This document shows, in pieces, positions 8,072-14,980 of a stretch of DNA of 64,000 nt. Location: the IMG/VR virus record IMGVR_UViG_3300035156_000156, positions 1-64,000 of that record, one strand, 5' to 3'. Positions within the stretch are counted from its first letter, which is position 1; each line of letters begins with the position of its first letter. Under the pieces are notes generated by a model. The model searched no databases. It saw only the letters and a list, made by a program, of their open reading frames with translations, and was not told the DNA's origin. A program made the position numbers and the translations under genes. Source of the DNA: a virus.

Positions 8072-8730
8072 TTACACGGGTCACATGGACTGCAGAGATT
8101 GCGGGGCACGGGGAGGCGGACGCCGAGTCCTATCGGGCTGCGCATCGAGCAGAAACCCAGATCAATGTTGCTGGGCGCACGTGCCTTGTCACCCGCTTTG
8201 CTTCTCTGGCACGAGGCCCGCAAGGCCCGGAGTCGGCGTTCGATGCCACTGTTGAGGAAGTGGCCAACGCCGAACTGCTGACGGTCAACTGCGCGCAGCT
8301 TCCGTGGCGGTGCTTCCACTGCGATCAGATACTGTTCACCGAGGACGGTGCCCGCAAGCACTTCGGCCCAGACGAGGGCAGCCGCCCAGCTTGCCAGATC
8401 AAGGGCAGTGAAGGCGGGCTGATCGAGGCGTTGCGCCAAGCCGAGTCCGAAGTCCTGCGGCTGCAATTTACGCTGCACACCGAGGGCGGCGAGACGCTGA
8501 CCGGCTGGCGCGCTGCTGATGGCCGCCACGATCGCGCAGTGCGATCGGCCGAGGAAACGGGATACGAACGCGGCTTGGCCGACGCTCGCCTGATCGAACC
8601 CGCGGTTGCCGAGGCCGTGGCCGGTCTGCGCACCCGCACAAGCGGCGGCCATGCAGGCACAGGTTTGACGATCGTTGACACCCACCAGCTTGACACGGTG
8701 CTGGGCCATTTCTCGGACCCTGCGCAATGA
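8068..8730 (+). CDS. Putative zinc-finger protein
   Basis: A 220-residue protein that contains a Cys-x2-Cys pair (WRCFHCDQ) about 80 residues in, then a His and a Cys some 14-25 residues later, which could form a single C2HC zinc finger. The rest is helical and acidic. The GTG at 8068 (GTGA overlap) is preferred over an in-frame ATG at 8047 inside the previous gene. Function unknown. Confidence 0.6.
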   Translation: MITRVTWTAEIAGHGEADAESYRAAHRAETQINVAGRTCLVTRFASLARGPQGPESAFDATVEEVANAELLTVNCAQLPWRCFHCDQILFTEDGARKHFGPDEGSRPACQIKGSEGGLIEALRQAESEVLRLQFTLHTEGGETLTGWRAADGRHDRAVRSAEETGYERGLADARLIEPAVAEAVAGLRTRTSGGHAGTGLTIVDTHQLDTVLGHFSDPAQ

Positions 8731-8936
8731 GCGCGCGCCATGCCCAGCAGCGCGCCAACCGCCGGGAACTCAAGGCCGACGCCGTGGTGCTGCTCGATCG
8801 CATCATGGCCCGTTACCCCGACGTGCTGTGGGCAGCGACCAAGGTTGAAATTGCGGAAATGCGCATGCGCCTCGCGCCCCCGCCCGGCATCAAGGCCCCG
8901 GTGATCCGCACCGGCTACACAAGGAAAAAACGATGA
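8727..8936 (+). CDS. Hypothetical protein
   Basis: A 69-residue strongly basic helical protein ending in a Lys/Arg tail. It overlaps both neighbours by 4 bp. It precedes the HTH gene and could be a nucleic-acid-binding accessory; no family recognised. Confidence 0.6.
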   Translation: MSARHAQQRANRRELKADAVVLLDRIMARYPDVLWAATKVEIAEMRMRLAPPPGIKAPVIRTGYTRKKR

Positions 8937-9133
8937 CGATTGACGACGTGCGCACCGAGGTGATGCGCCAGTGCGGTGCCACCAGCCAAGCGAAGGTTGC
9001 GCGCAAGGCCGGCATCGCACCGGGCCACCTGTCCGAGTTCATCGCCGGCAAGCGCACCCCATCGGAGAAGTTCCTTGCCGGGCTGGGCTTCCGCTGGACG
9101 ATCGAGCGCATCGAAGTGGAGCCGGCGACGTGA
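8933..9133 (+). CDS. Small HTH DNA-binding protein (Cro/XRE-like)
   Basis: A 66-residue protein with a helix-turn-helix of the lambda-repressor type: TSQAKVARKAGIAPGHLSEF then AGKRTPSEKFLAGLG. Such single-domain proteins act as Cro-like repressors. It lies inside the rightward arm rather than at a divergent promoter, so its target is not obvious; the short inverted repeats elsewhere in the window are candidates. Confidence 0.75.
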   Translation: MTIDDVRTEVMRQCGATSQAKVARKAGIAPGHLSEFIAGKRTPSEKFLAGLGFRWTIERIEVEPAT

Positions 9134-9438
9134 TCGCCGACAGCGCCACGCTGCGCGAACGCCTGATCGGCGCACTAACCGCGGACCTCGGCGACAGCTA
9201 CGATTGCATCCGCGTGTGGTCGGCATGGGGTGTCGGCACGATGACCGAGGACGACTTTGCGCCCGTCACCAATCGCGTCGATGACATCGTGGACAGTCTG
9301 CTGCGGGTCATCACGGCCGAGCCGGCCGCCGACACGATCAATGGCCAGCCCTTCCACCACGAACTTTCGCCGAGTGCCGCCGCCGCATTCAAGACGTGGA
9401 TGGCCGACGAACTGGGAAGGCGCGACGATCATGGATGA
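9130..9438 (+). CDS. Hypothetical protein
   Basis: A 102-residue acidic protein read from a GTG start that overlaps the HTH gene stop by 4 bp. No motif recognised. Confidence 0.65.
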   Translation: MIADSATLRERLIGALTADLGDSYDCIRVWSAWGVGTMTEDDFAPVTNRVDDIVDSLLRVITAEPAADTINGQPFHHELSPSAAAAFKTWMADELGRRDDHG

Positions 9439-9526
9439 CTTCGATCGCGAGGTGGCACGCATCCACCGCCGTCGCATGGTGCCCAGCCTGCTGTTCAGCC
9501 GCGACACGCTGGTGGCGCTGGCGTGA
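9431..9526 (+). CDS. Very small hypothetical protein
   Basis: A 31-residue Arg-rich peptide. It is accepted because it overlaps the gene before by 8 bp and the GTG start of the next by 4 bp, filling the otherwise unbroken coupled chain. No function can be assigned. Confidence 0.45.
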   Translation: MDDFDREVARIHRRRMVPSLLFSRDTLVALA

Positions 9527-9795
9527 AGGCGGGCCTGTTTTGCGCCGGCTATCTCGTGTTCCTGTACCTGTTCAGCGACGATTGGCTGATGGATGCCTTC
9601 GCCATGGGGCAGGGCTTCATCATGGGCGCGCTGGGCATGCTGTTCTATTATGCCATGCGCGCCGCAATCGATGCGTGGCGCGAAGATCGCGAGGCGGCGC
9701 GCCGGGTGCGTGCCCGCCGCATACCCGGCCCGATGCCCATCAACTGTCGGTGCGTGATCGTGCCGACGATCGACACAAGGAGCCGCCACCCATGA
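9523..9795 (+). CDS. Small membrane protein
   Basis: A 90-residue protein with two predicted membrane spans (about 5-20 and 30-48) followed by a basic cytoplasmic tail. It starts with GTG in a 4-bp overlap. Function unknown. Confidence 0.6.
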   Translation: MKAGLFCAGYLVFLYLFSDDWLMDAFAMGQGFIMGALGMLFYYAMRAAIDAWREDREAARRVRARRIPGPMPINCRCVIVPTIDTRSRHP

Positions 9796-10010
9796 ACCGA
9801 GGATTTGGATACGCCCGGAACGCCGCCGGCCAGCCCGTGGTGCGCGAAACGCTGCGCGAAGTGCCGCGCGAAACGATCGCGACCGTGACCTTCGCCAACC
9901 CCGACTGCGACTGCGAACTAGCACGCAAGGCCGGTGGCGTGATGATGTGCATGTGGTGCAGCCGGGGGCAGCCCATCACCCGCTACGACCACAGCAGCGC
10001 AGACCTGTAG
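9792..10010 (+). CDS. Small cysteine-containing protein
   Basis: A 72-residue protein with a PDCDC pair and a CMWC pair about 16 residues later, compatible with one zinc site. It starts in an ATGA overlap. No family recognised. Confidence 0.6.
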   Translation: MNRGFGYARNAAGQPVVRETLREVPRETIATVTFANPDCDCELARKAGGVMMCMWCSRGQPITRYDHSSADL

Positions 10011-10019
10011 GAACCACCC

Positions 10020-10448
10020 ATGAAGGAAATGATCTTGGCCGAACCCGCCCTCACCCCGAACACCGAGCGCGATGCCATGGTGGCCCGAGCGCGCGACTTT
10101 ATGATCGCCAACCGCGCCCAGCCGATCCCCGAACTGGTGCTGATGCTGATCGGCTTCGCCGAGTCCGAACGGTTGCAGGAATCGCGCTACCGCGAAGACC
10201 CCACCCGCCAGCTGACCGTCCTCAAGATGAGCAGCCCGCCGGGCAAGCCGATCCCCGACGTGATCACCGTTGACGGGATCGAGTACCGCCCGCACCGCAA
10301 GACTGGCACGCTGCTGGAACGCTACATGCGCGTCGTCTACGATCGCGGCAGCACCAGTGTCGCCGCCGCCCAGCTATCGCCGCTGTTCACCCCGGCCGAA
10401 AAGGTCGAATTGCAGGTGATCGAAAACAAGGTAGTGGGGCGTGGCTGA
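10020..10448 (+). CDS. Hypothetical protein
   Basis: A 142-residue protein with a helical N-terminal half and a mixed C-terminal half. AGGAACCACCC precedes the ATG. Its end overlaps the GTG of the next gene by 8 bp. No family recognised. Confidence 0.65.
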   Translation: MKEMILAEPALTPNTERDAMVARARDFMIANRAQPIPELVLMLIGFAESERLQESRYREDPTRQLTVLKMSSPPGKPIPDVITVDGIEYRPHRKTGTLLERYMRVVYDRGSTSVAAAQLSPLFTPAEKVELQVIENKVVGRG

Positions 10449-10656
10449 CGCCCCACCCAAACGCCTGTTCTCGGTGCGCGGCCTGCCATGGGATCGCGTG
10501 CCGATGTCGGCTCGGTGGCTGGTCGATGCGATCGACGGCATGATGGTGCTGGGCGTGTCGCAGAAGGCCGGCGAGCCGATGCAGACCACGTGGGCGCTGT
10601 ACCGCGGCGGGGTCGGGGTCGGCATGGTGACAGTAGAAGGAGATTGGGAACCGTGA
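10441..10656 (+). CDS. Hypothetical protein
   Basis: A 71-residue protein starting with GTG inside the end of the previous gene. No motif recognised. It ends in a GTGA overlap. Confidence 0.6.
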   Translation: MADAPPKRLFSVRGLPWDRVPMSARWLVDAIDGMMVLGVSQKAGEPMQTTWALYRGGVGVGMVTVEGDWEP

Positions 10657-10844
10657 GAATAACAAATCACACCGGCATCGGCAGCGACACCAAGGTGTAT
10701 GATGACGACGGCGAGGACATCACCAAAACGCTGCGGATCACAGCCGTGCGCGTAATGACGATCAGGGCCGGCGAGCCGGTGCGGGCGATCTTGGTGTGCG
10801 AAAGGGTTGAACTGGACATCGTTGCACCGGATGCCGAGGCGTGA
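10653..10844 (+). CDS. Hypothetical protein
   Basis: A 63-residue, probably all-beta acidic protein from a GTG start; AGAAGGAGA lies about 10 bp upstream. No family recognised. Confidence 0.6.
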   Translation: MRITNHTGIGSDTKVYDDDGEDITKTLRITAVRVMTIRAGEPVRAILVCERVELDIVAPDAEA

Positions 10845-11092
10845 GTCACCTGTCCGATCACATGCTGGCGGCCCAGCTACTGGCCGCGGCGCTGGACGAT
10901 CAGGCCAAAAACGCTGCCCCGGCGACGGCTGATTTGCTGCTGCGCATGGCCGCGGCGCACCGTTCGGTCGCGATGCACATGCGCAACGCGATCGACGCTG
11001 CGCGGGTCGATCACCGATGCACGCTTGACCACACCGCAAAAGCGGGCAAATGCCCGGCTTGTGGCGACCCGACAGGACCGAAGGCGCGATGA
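10841..11092 (+). CDS. Small putative zinc-binding protein
   Basis: An 83-residue protein: helical N-terminal 60 residues, then CTLDH and KCPACG, which together could bind one zinc ion. GTG start in a 4-bp overlap. No family recognised. Confidence 0.6.
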   Translation: MSHLSDHMLAAQLLAAALDDQAKNAAPATADLLLRMAAAHRSVAMHMRNAIDAARVDHRCTLDHTAKAGKCPACGDPTGPKAR

Positions 11093-11376
11093 CGCTAAAA
11101 CCGATCGAGAAGCGGGTGCTTTCCTATCTCGATCAGCACGGCCCGACGCACCGGCAATCTGTGGTGCATGATCTGGCATCGCCCGACAGCCGAGCCGCGC
11201 ACGGCTACAGCAACGGGTCGAATGGTGCGGTGCCGCTGATCATGGGCGCTTGGTGCAAGCGACTGATCACAGCCGGCATGGTGCAAAGCATCACCGATCG
11301 CGCCGGCTTCTACGATCACCACCGCATCACCGCCGCCGGGCAAGACGCCTTGCGCAAAGAGGCCCCGCAAGCATGA
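11089..11376 (+). CDS. Putative winged-helix protein
   Basis: A 95-residue protein whose pattern (EKRVLSYLDQHGPTHRQSVVHDL ... LITAGMVQSI ... HHRITAAGQDAL) looks like a small winged-helix domain with a wing before the last helix. DNA binding is likely by fold but no target is known. Coupled by 4-bp overlaps. Confidence 0.5.
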   Translation: MTLKPIEKRVLSYLDQHGPTHRQSVVHDLASPDSRAAHGYSNGSNGAVPLIMGAWCKRLITAGMVQSITDRAGFYDHHRITAAGQDALRKEAPQA

Positions 11377-11576
11377 CATCAGCCCGGCAACGCGCTCGCA
11401 ACCTGTACGCCGACGCGCTGGCGGCGCAGGGGCCGGCATGGGGCAACGCCGCCGCAAGCGTCCGCGCCGGTTATGACAATAGCTGGATTCTGGCCGGATT
11501 GACGGCAGTTGAGGCCCTGCTACGCCTCGTCGCAGATGACGACGACGAGGAAGCCCCGGAAGTCCAGCGCGCCTAA
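11373..11576 (+). CDS. Hypothetical protein
   Basis: A 67-residue Ala-rich helical protein with an acidic Asp/Glu tail. The next gene starts out of frame inside its last 41 bp. No family recognised. Confidence 0.6.
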   Translation: MTSARQRARNLYADALAAQGPAWGNAAASVRAGYDNSWILAGLTAVEALLRLVADDDDEEAPEVQRA

Positions 11577-11856
11577 GCCGCGCACGATCGCAAAGCGGCC
11601 GATCAGAACTTGCGACAAGGGCCACCCACAGCCACGCGCCACCAAGGTGGCCGACCCCTGCTTGGTGTGCAAATACAGCCCCGAGGCAATCGCCGCCGCA
11701 GCAGCACAGGAGCGCGCCGCATGGACAGCTACTCAAGGCCGCACCCCGAACAGCCTGTCCATCTACATCGTCAGCACCGGCCGCCGCATCACGTACGCCG
11801 TGCCGCGCTGGCGTGGCAGGCGATCCCGTGGTGCCCGTGGGGCCAGCGCGCGATGA
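11536..11856 (+). CDS. Hypothetical protein, possible zinc site
   Basis: A 106-residue basic protein with CDKGH and DPCLVC motifs near residues 35-50. The start is the first ATG in frame after the upstream gene. Its last ~45 codons overlap out of frame with the next gene; third-position GC drops there, so the C-terminal part seems constrained by the other frame. Confidence 0.5.
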   Translation: MTTTRKPRKSSAPKPRTIAKRPIRTCDKGHPQPRATKVADPCLVCKYSPEAIAAAAAQERAAWTATQGRTPNSLSIYIVSTGRRITYAVPRWRGRRSRGARGASAR

Positions 11857-11903
11857 TGCTGGTGGCGCGCCGCTGGCGGTGGGTGTACCGACGCCGGCCA
11901 TGA
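11721..11903 (+). CDS. Small hypothetical protein overlapping the upstream gene out of frame
   Basis: A 60-residue Arg/Trp-rich protein. AGGAG sits 8 bp before its ATG and its stop overlaps the next ATG (ATGA), so it is probably a real gene although it overlaps the previous one by 136 bp in another frame. Only its second half shows strong third-position GC. Function unknown. Confidence 0.45.
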   Translation: MDSYSRPHPEQPVHLHRQHRPPHHVRRAALAWQAIPWCPWGQRAMMLVARRWRWVYRRRP

Positions 11904-12133
11904 CTGACACGCCGCTGACGCTGATTACCGCCGAGCCGCCCAACGAAACCGTGGTGCGCACGCTTGAAGCCACGCTTGAACAGGCCCGCCGCGGCGAATT
12001 GTCCTCGGTCGCCATCGCCTACGTCGAACGCGACGGCAGCAGCGGGTCGAACTACTCGGAAGCGCCCGGCTATGTCGCCCTGATCGGGGCCACTGCCGTC
12101 ATGCAGACGATCCTAACCCGCGAACTGATCTAG
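11900..12133 (+). CDS. Hypothetical protein
   Basis: A 77-residue protein whose ...SSVAIAYVERDGSSGSNYSE region and overall length recall small phage proteins that precede methylase genes. No function known. It starts in an ATGA overlap; a 23-bp gap follows. Confidence 0.65.
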   Translation: MTDTPLTLITAEPPNETVVRTLEATLEQARRGELSSVAIAYVERDGSSGSNYSEAPGYVALIGATAVMQTILTRELI

Positions 12134-12156
12134 TCCGCACACCCCCGGAGCCGCCA

Positions 12157-13746
12157 ATGACCGCCACGCCCACGATCGCCTTGCGCCAGCTTGCCGACCT
12201 GACACCGGACCCGGACAACGCCCGCACGCACAGCGATGATCAAGTGGCGCAGATCGCGGCCAGCATCCGCCGGTTCGGCTGGACCAACCCCATGCTGGTG
12301 GACGACGTGATCAGGGCCGGCAACGGCCGGTACGCAGCGGCCCGGCTGATGTACGACGCCGGGGAGCGCATCTATCTCGCGCCGGGCGAAGACCGCGGTG
12401 GCGACGTGCTGCCGATCGGCACGGTGCCCGTGATCGATTGCACCGGGTGGGACGAGGACGAACGCCGCGCCTATGCGCTGGGCGACAATCAGATCGCGCT
12501 CAATGCCGGCTGGGACGAAGCCACGCTGATCGCCAGCCTGCAATCGCTGACGGACACCGACTTCGACTTGGGCGCGATCGGTTTCGATGACGGTGCGCTT
12601 GAAGCCATGATCGCCGCGGCCCAGCCCAAGGAACCAAGCCGCGCCGGCAACATGACCGCCGAGTTCCTGATTGCCCCGTTTACCGTGCTGAATGCGCGCG
12701 AGGGCTGGTGGCAGGATCGCAAGCGCGCTTGGCTGGCGCTGGGCATTCAATCGGAGTTGGGGCGGGGTGAAGGGGCGGTGCCCGACCCGCTTGGCCAAGG
12801 CGGGCTGACGGACAACATGGCGGCGCGGGCCGACGGCAAGAAAACCCGACTGACACCCGGCGGGGCTGGCGGCGGCATGTGGCTCGGGGGTCCAGACGAA
12901 CCGGCGTTTGCGGGTGATCGCAAGAAGGCCAAGGCCACCAGCTTCGACAGCCAAGCAACGCTGAACGCAATCATGGGACAGGGCAACAACAGCGAGGGCG
13001 CTTCGCCCACCGGCACCAGCATCTTCGACCCCGTGCTGTGCGAACTGGCCTATCGGTGGTTCAGCCCGGTGGGTGGCACGGTGCTGGACCCGTTCGCGGG
13101 CGGCTCGGTGCGGGGCATCGTGGCCGCTGCGCTGGGCCGCCGGTACGTCGGCGTCGATCTACGCGGCGAGCAGATCGAGGCCAACCGGGTGCAATGGCCC
13201 GTGGTCGCGCTGGCGCTGGGCAGCGACGCGGAGGCACCCCGGTGGGAAACCGGCGACAGCTTGGCCGTAGTGCCGACGCTGGGCGTGGAGGCCGACTTTG
13301 TGATGACGTGCCCGCCCTATGGCGATCTGGAAGTGTACAGTGACGACCCAGCCGACATCAGCGCAATGAGTGCCGCGGCCTTTGACGATGCGTACCGCGC
13401 GATCATTGCCGCCTCGGTGGCTGCCCTCAAGCCCGATCGATTCGCGTGCTGCGTGGTGGGCGACTATCGCGACAAGCGCGGCATCTATCGCAACTTCGTG
13501 TCGGCGACGATCGATGCGTTCCAAGCTGCCGGGGCCATGCTGTACAACGAAGCGATCTTGATCACCTCGGTCGGTTCGCTACCGATCCGGGCCGGCAAGC
13601 AGTTCAAGGCTGCGCGCAAGCTGGGCAAGACCCATCAGAACGTGCTGGTGTTCGTAAAGGGCGACCCCAAGCGGGCCACCAAGGCGTGCGGCGATGTCGA
13701 TGTGTCGGGCGCGCTTGCGGCAGTCACGCCCGACGAAGACGACTAG
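12157..13746 (+). CDS. ParB-domain / DNA methyltransferase fusion
   Basis: A 529-residue two-domain protein. Residues 1 to about 140 are a ParB/Srx-like nuclease-fold domain (LTPDPDNARTHSDDQVAQIAASIRRFGWTNPMLVDD, then GNGRYAAARL and a GDNQIALN helix). From about 290 it is a class I SAM methyltransferase with motif I LDPFAGGS near 310 and the catalytic TCPPYGD near 384. Such fusions are common in phages and are thought to modify DNA bases, protecting the genome from host restriction; the target site is unknown. The stop codon overlaps, in the shared CTAG, the stop of a leftward gene. Confidence 0.85.
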   Translation: MTATPTIALRQLADLTPDPDNARTHSDDQVAQIAASIRRFGWTNPMLVDDVIRAGNGRYAAARLMYDAGERIYLAPGEDRGGDVLPIGTVPVIDCTGWDEDERRAYALGDNQIALNAGWDEATLIASLQSLTDTDFDLGAIGFDDGALEAMIAAAQPKEPSRAGNMTAEFLIAPFTVLNAREGWWQDRKRAWLALGIQSELGRGEGAVPDPLGQGGLTDNMAARADGKKTRLTPGGAGGGMWLGGPDEPAFAGDRKKAKATSFDSQATLNAIMGQGNNSEGASPTGTSIFDPVLCELAYRWFSPVGGTVLDPFAGGSVRGIVAAALGRRYVGVDLRGEQIEANRVQWPVVALALGSDAEAPRWETGDSLAVVPTLGVEADFVMTCPPYGDLEVYSDDPADISAMSAAAFDDAYRAIIAASVAALKPDRFACCVVGDYRDKRGIYRNFVSATIDAFQAAGAMLYNEAILITSVGSLPIRAGKQFKAARKLGKTHQNVLVFVKGDPKRATKACGDVDVSGALAAVTPDEDD

Positions 13747-14018
13747 GCCGACAGGCCGGCCAGCGCGGCCAGCTTGGGCGACACGTCCAGCGTGTAGCCG
13801 CGCTTGCTGATCGCATAGACGATCGCCTTGCGGCCGAACTGTGACTTGGTGTTCAACTCGGCCGCGGCTGCCATGGCGGCGGCATAGTCGGGCAGGCCGC
13901 GCACGGTGTGCCGCTGGCCGGGGCCAAGGTGCAAGCAGGCCGTGAACTCGGTGGCCGTCTTGATGTCCTCGGCGATCATCAGGTCTTCGGGGTGCGGTGC
14001 TTTTGGGGCCTTGGCCAT
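13743..14018 (-). CDS. Hypothetical protein under its own control module
   Basis: A 91-residue basic protein. The ATG at 14018 is preferred over an upstream in-frame reading to 14117 because AAGGAT lies just before it. It is convergent with the methyltransferase gene and its leader carries the palindrome and hairpin seen before several leftward genes near 51 kb, which suggests shared regulation. The helical middle and AISKRGYTLDVSP end match no family that I recognise. Confidence 0.65.
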   Translation of the reverse strand: MAKAPKAPHPEDLMIAEDIKTATEFTACLHLGPGQRHTVRGLPDYAAAMAAAAELNTKSQFGRKAIVYAISKRGYTLDVSPKLAALAGLSA

Positions 14019-14117
14019 GGTGCAGATCCTTGCGTCGGGTGGTGGGTGGCCTTTGGCCTTGGGCATCAGATAGCAAAGGGCGCGGCGCGGTGGGAGTGCT
14101 ATGTGCGGGCACCGCAA
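14019..14117 (-). promoter_or_regulatory. Leftward promoter/leader module, copy 1
   Basis: Read leftward, TTTGCGG-TGC-CCGCA (palindrome at 14104-14116) is followed by a leader with a short inverted repeat GGCC-TTT-GGCC at 14048-14058 and an AAGGAT ribosome-binding site. The same order occurs upstream of three genes at 50-52 kb. The distance between palindrome and hairpin is longer here (about 46 bp instead of 27-28). Confidence 0.5.
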
Positions 14118-14410
14118 AATAATTCAGCCGCTATCGGCGCGACGGGGCGGCGAGTAATGTGCAGGCGCGGTCGCGCGAATCAACCGTCGTCGTTCCCCGG
14201 TGGGTTGCCCCCCCCTTACGCCCGCCGGGGGCGGCGTACCCGAATGGCTGATTGCCGAAATAAGCCCGGACAAGGCCCCGCGGTCACCGATCGGGCCGGG
14301 TGGCCGCGCCGTGGGGCCTGCCGCGGCGTACGGCCCGCGCTCAATACCCACCTAAAGCGGGTTATCAGCCCGGACTCGACCAGCGCCGCGGGCGGGTATA
14401 AGGCCCCGCC
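14118..14410. other. Non-coding control region before the terminase genes
   Basis: This stretch holds no convincing gene. It contains several GC-rich inverted repeats (for example CGCCCGCCGGGGGCGGCG near 14220) and one copy of TAAAGCGGGT at 14353. Its position next to the small terminase makes it a candidate for the packaging recognition site and for the late rightward promoter, but neither can be shown from the sequence. Confidence 0.4.
14353..14362 (+). repeat. TAAAGCGGGT element copy
   Basis: One of five copies of TAAAGCGGG(T). It lies about 50 bp before the small terminase gene and, like the copy at 52053, is followed by a TCAGCCC-GGAC sequence. Confidence 0.4.
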
Positions 14411-14980
14411 ATGCCCGACGATCAGCCACGCAGCAAAGGCGGCGCGATACCCAAGACCCGCCCCGACGACGCCCGCGGCGCGCCCCCCGGTGCCGGCACG
14501 GTACTGCCGCCCCACGGTGGCCGCATCGGCAACCCGCCCTTCGTGGCCACCGACGAACAACGCACACAGGTCAAGACGCTGACCAAGGTGTGCAGCCACG
14601 ATATGATCGCCGACCTGCTGAACATCAGCGTGGCCACGCTCAAGCGGCACTTCGTGGATGAACTGAAACAGGGCAAGGCGCAGGCCGTCGCAGCGGTTGG
14701 CGGCAAGCTGCTGCAAAAGGCGATGGCCGGCCACCCGGCGTCGATGATCTTTTACCTGCGCACACAGGCCAAGTGGAACGTCCGGGTAGAGCATAGCGGG
14801 CTTGACGGCGGGCCGATCCGCACCGTTGATGTGTCGTCGCAAATCGGCAACATGACGGATGAACAGCTTGCAGTCCTTGAACCCCTCCTTGGCGCAATCC
14901 TTACCGATGGCGGCGCTGGCATCGACGGCGGCGATTCGCTCGGCGCTGGAACAGGTGAAGGCGGAACGGGCGAGGCGTGA
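14411..14980 (+). CDS. Terminase small subunit
   Basis: A 189-residue protein with a disordered Pro/Gly N-terminus, a helix-turn-helix (DMIADLLNISVATLKRHF at about 58-75) and a KQGKAQAVAAVGGKLLQKAM helix typical of small terminases; the C-terminus is acidic and Gly-rich. It recognises the packaging site and recruits the large subunit. The gene directly precedes and overlaps the large subunit gene. The assignment rests on HTH plus position. Confidence 0.75.
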   Translation: MPDDQPRSKGGAIPKTRPDDARGAPPGAGTVLPPHGGRIGNPPFVATDEQRTQVKTLTKVCSHDMIADLLNISVATLKRHFVDELKQGKAQAVAAVGGKLLQKAMAGHPASMIFYLRTQAKWNVRVEHSGLDGGPIRTVDVSSQIGNMTDEQLAVLEPLLGAILTDGGAGIDGGDSLGAGTGEGGTGEA

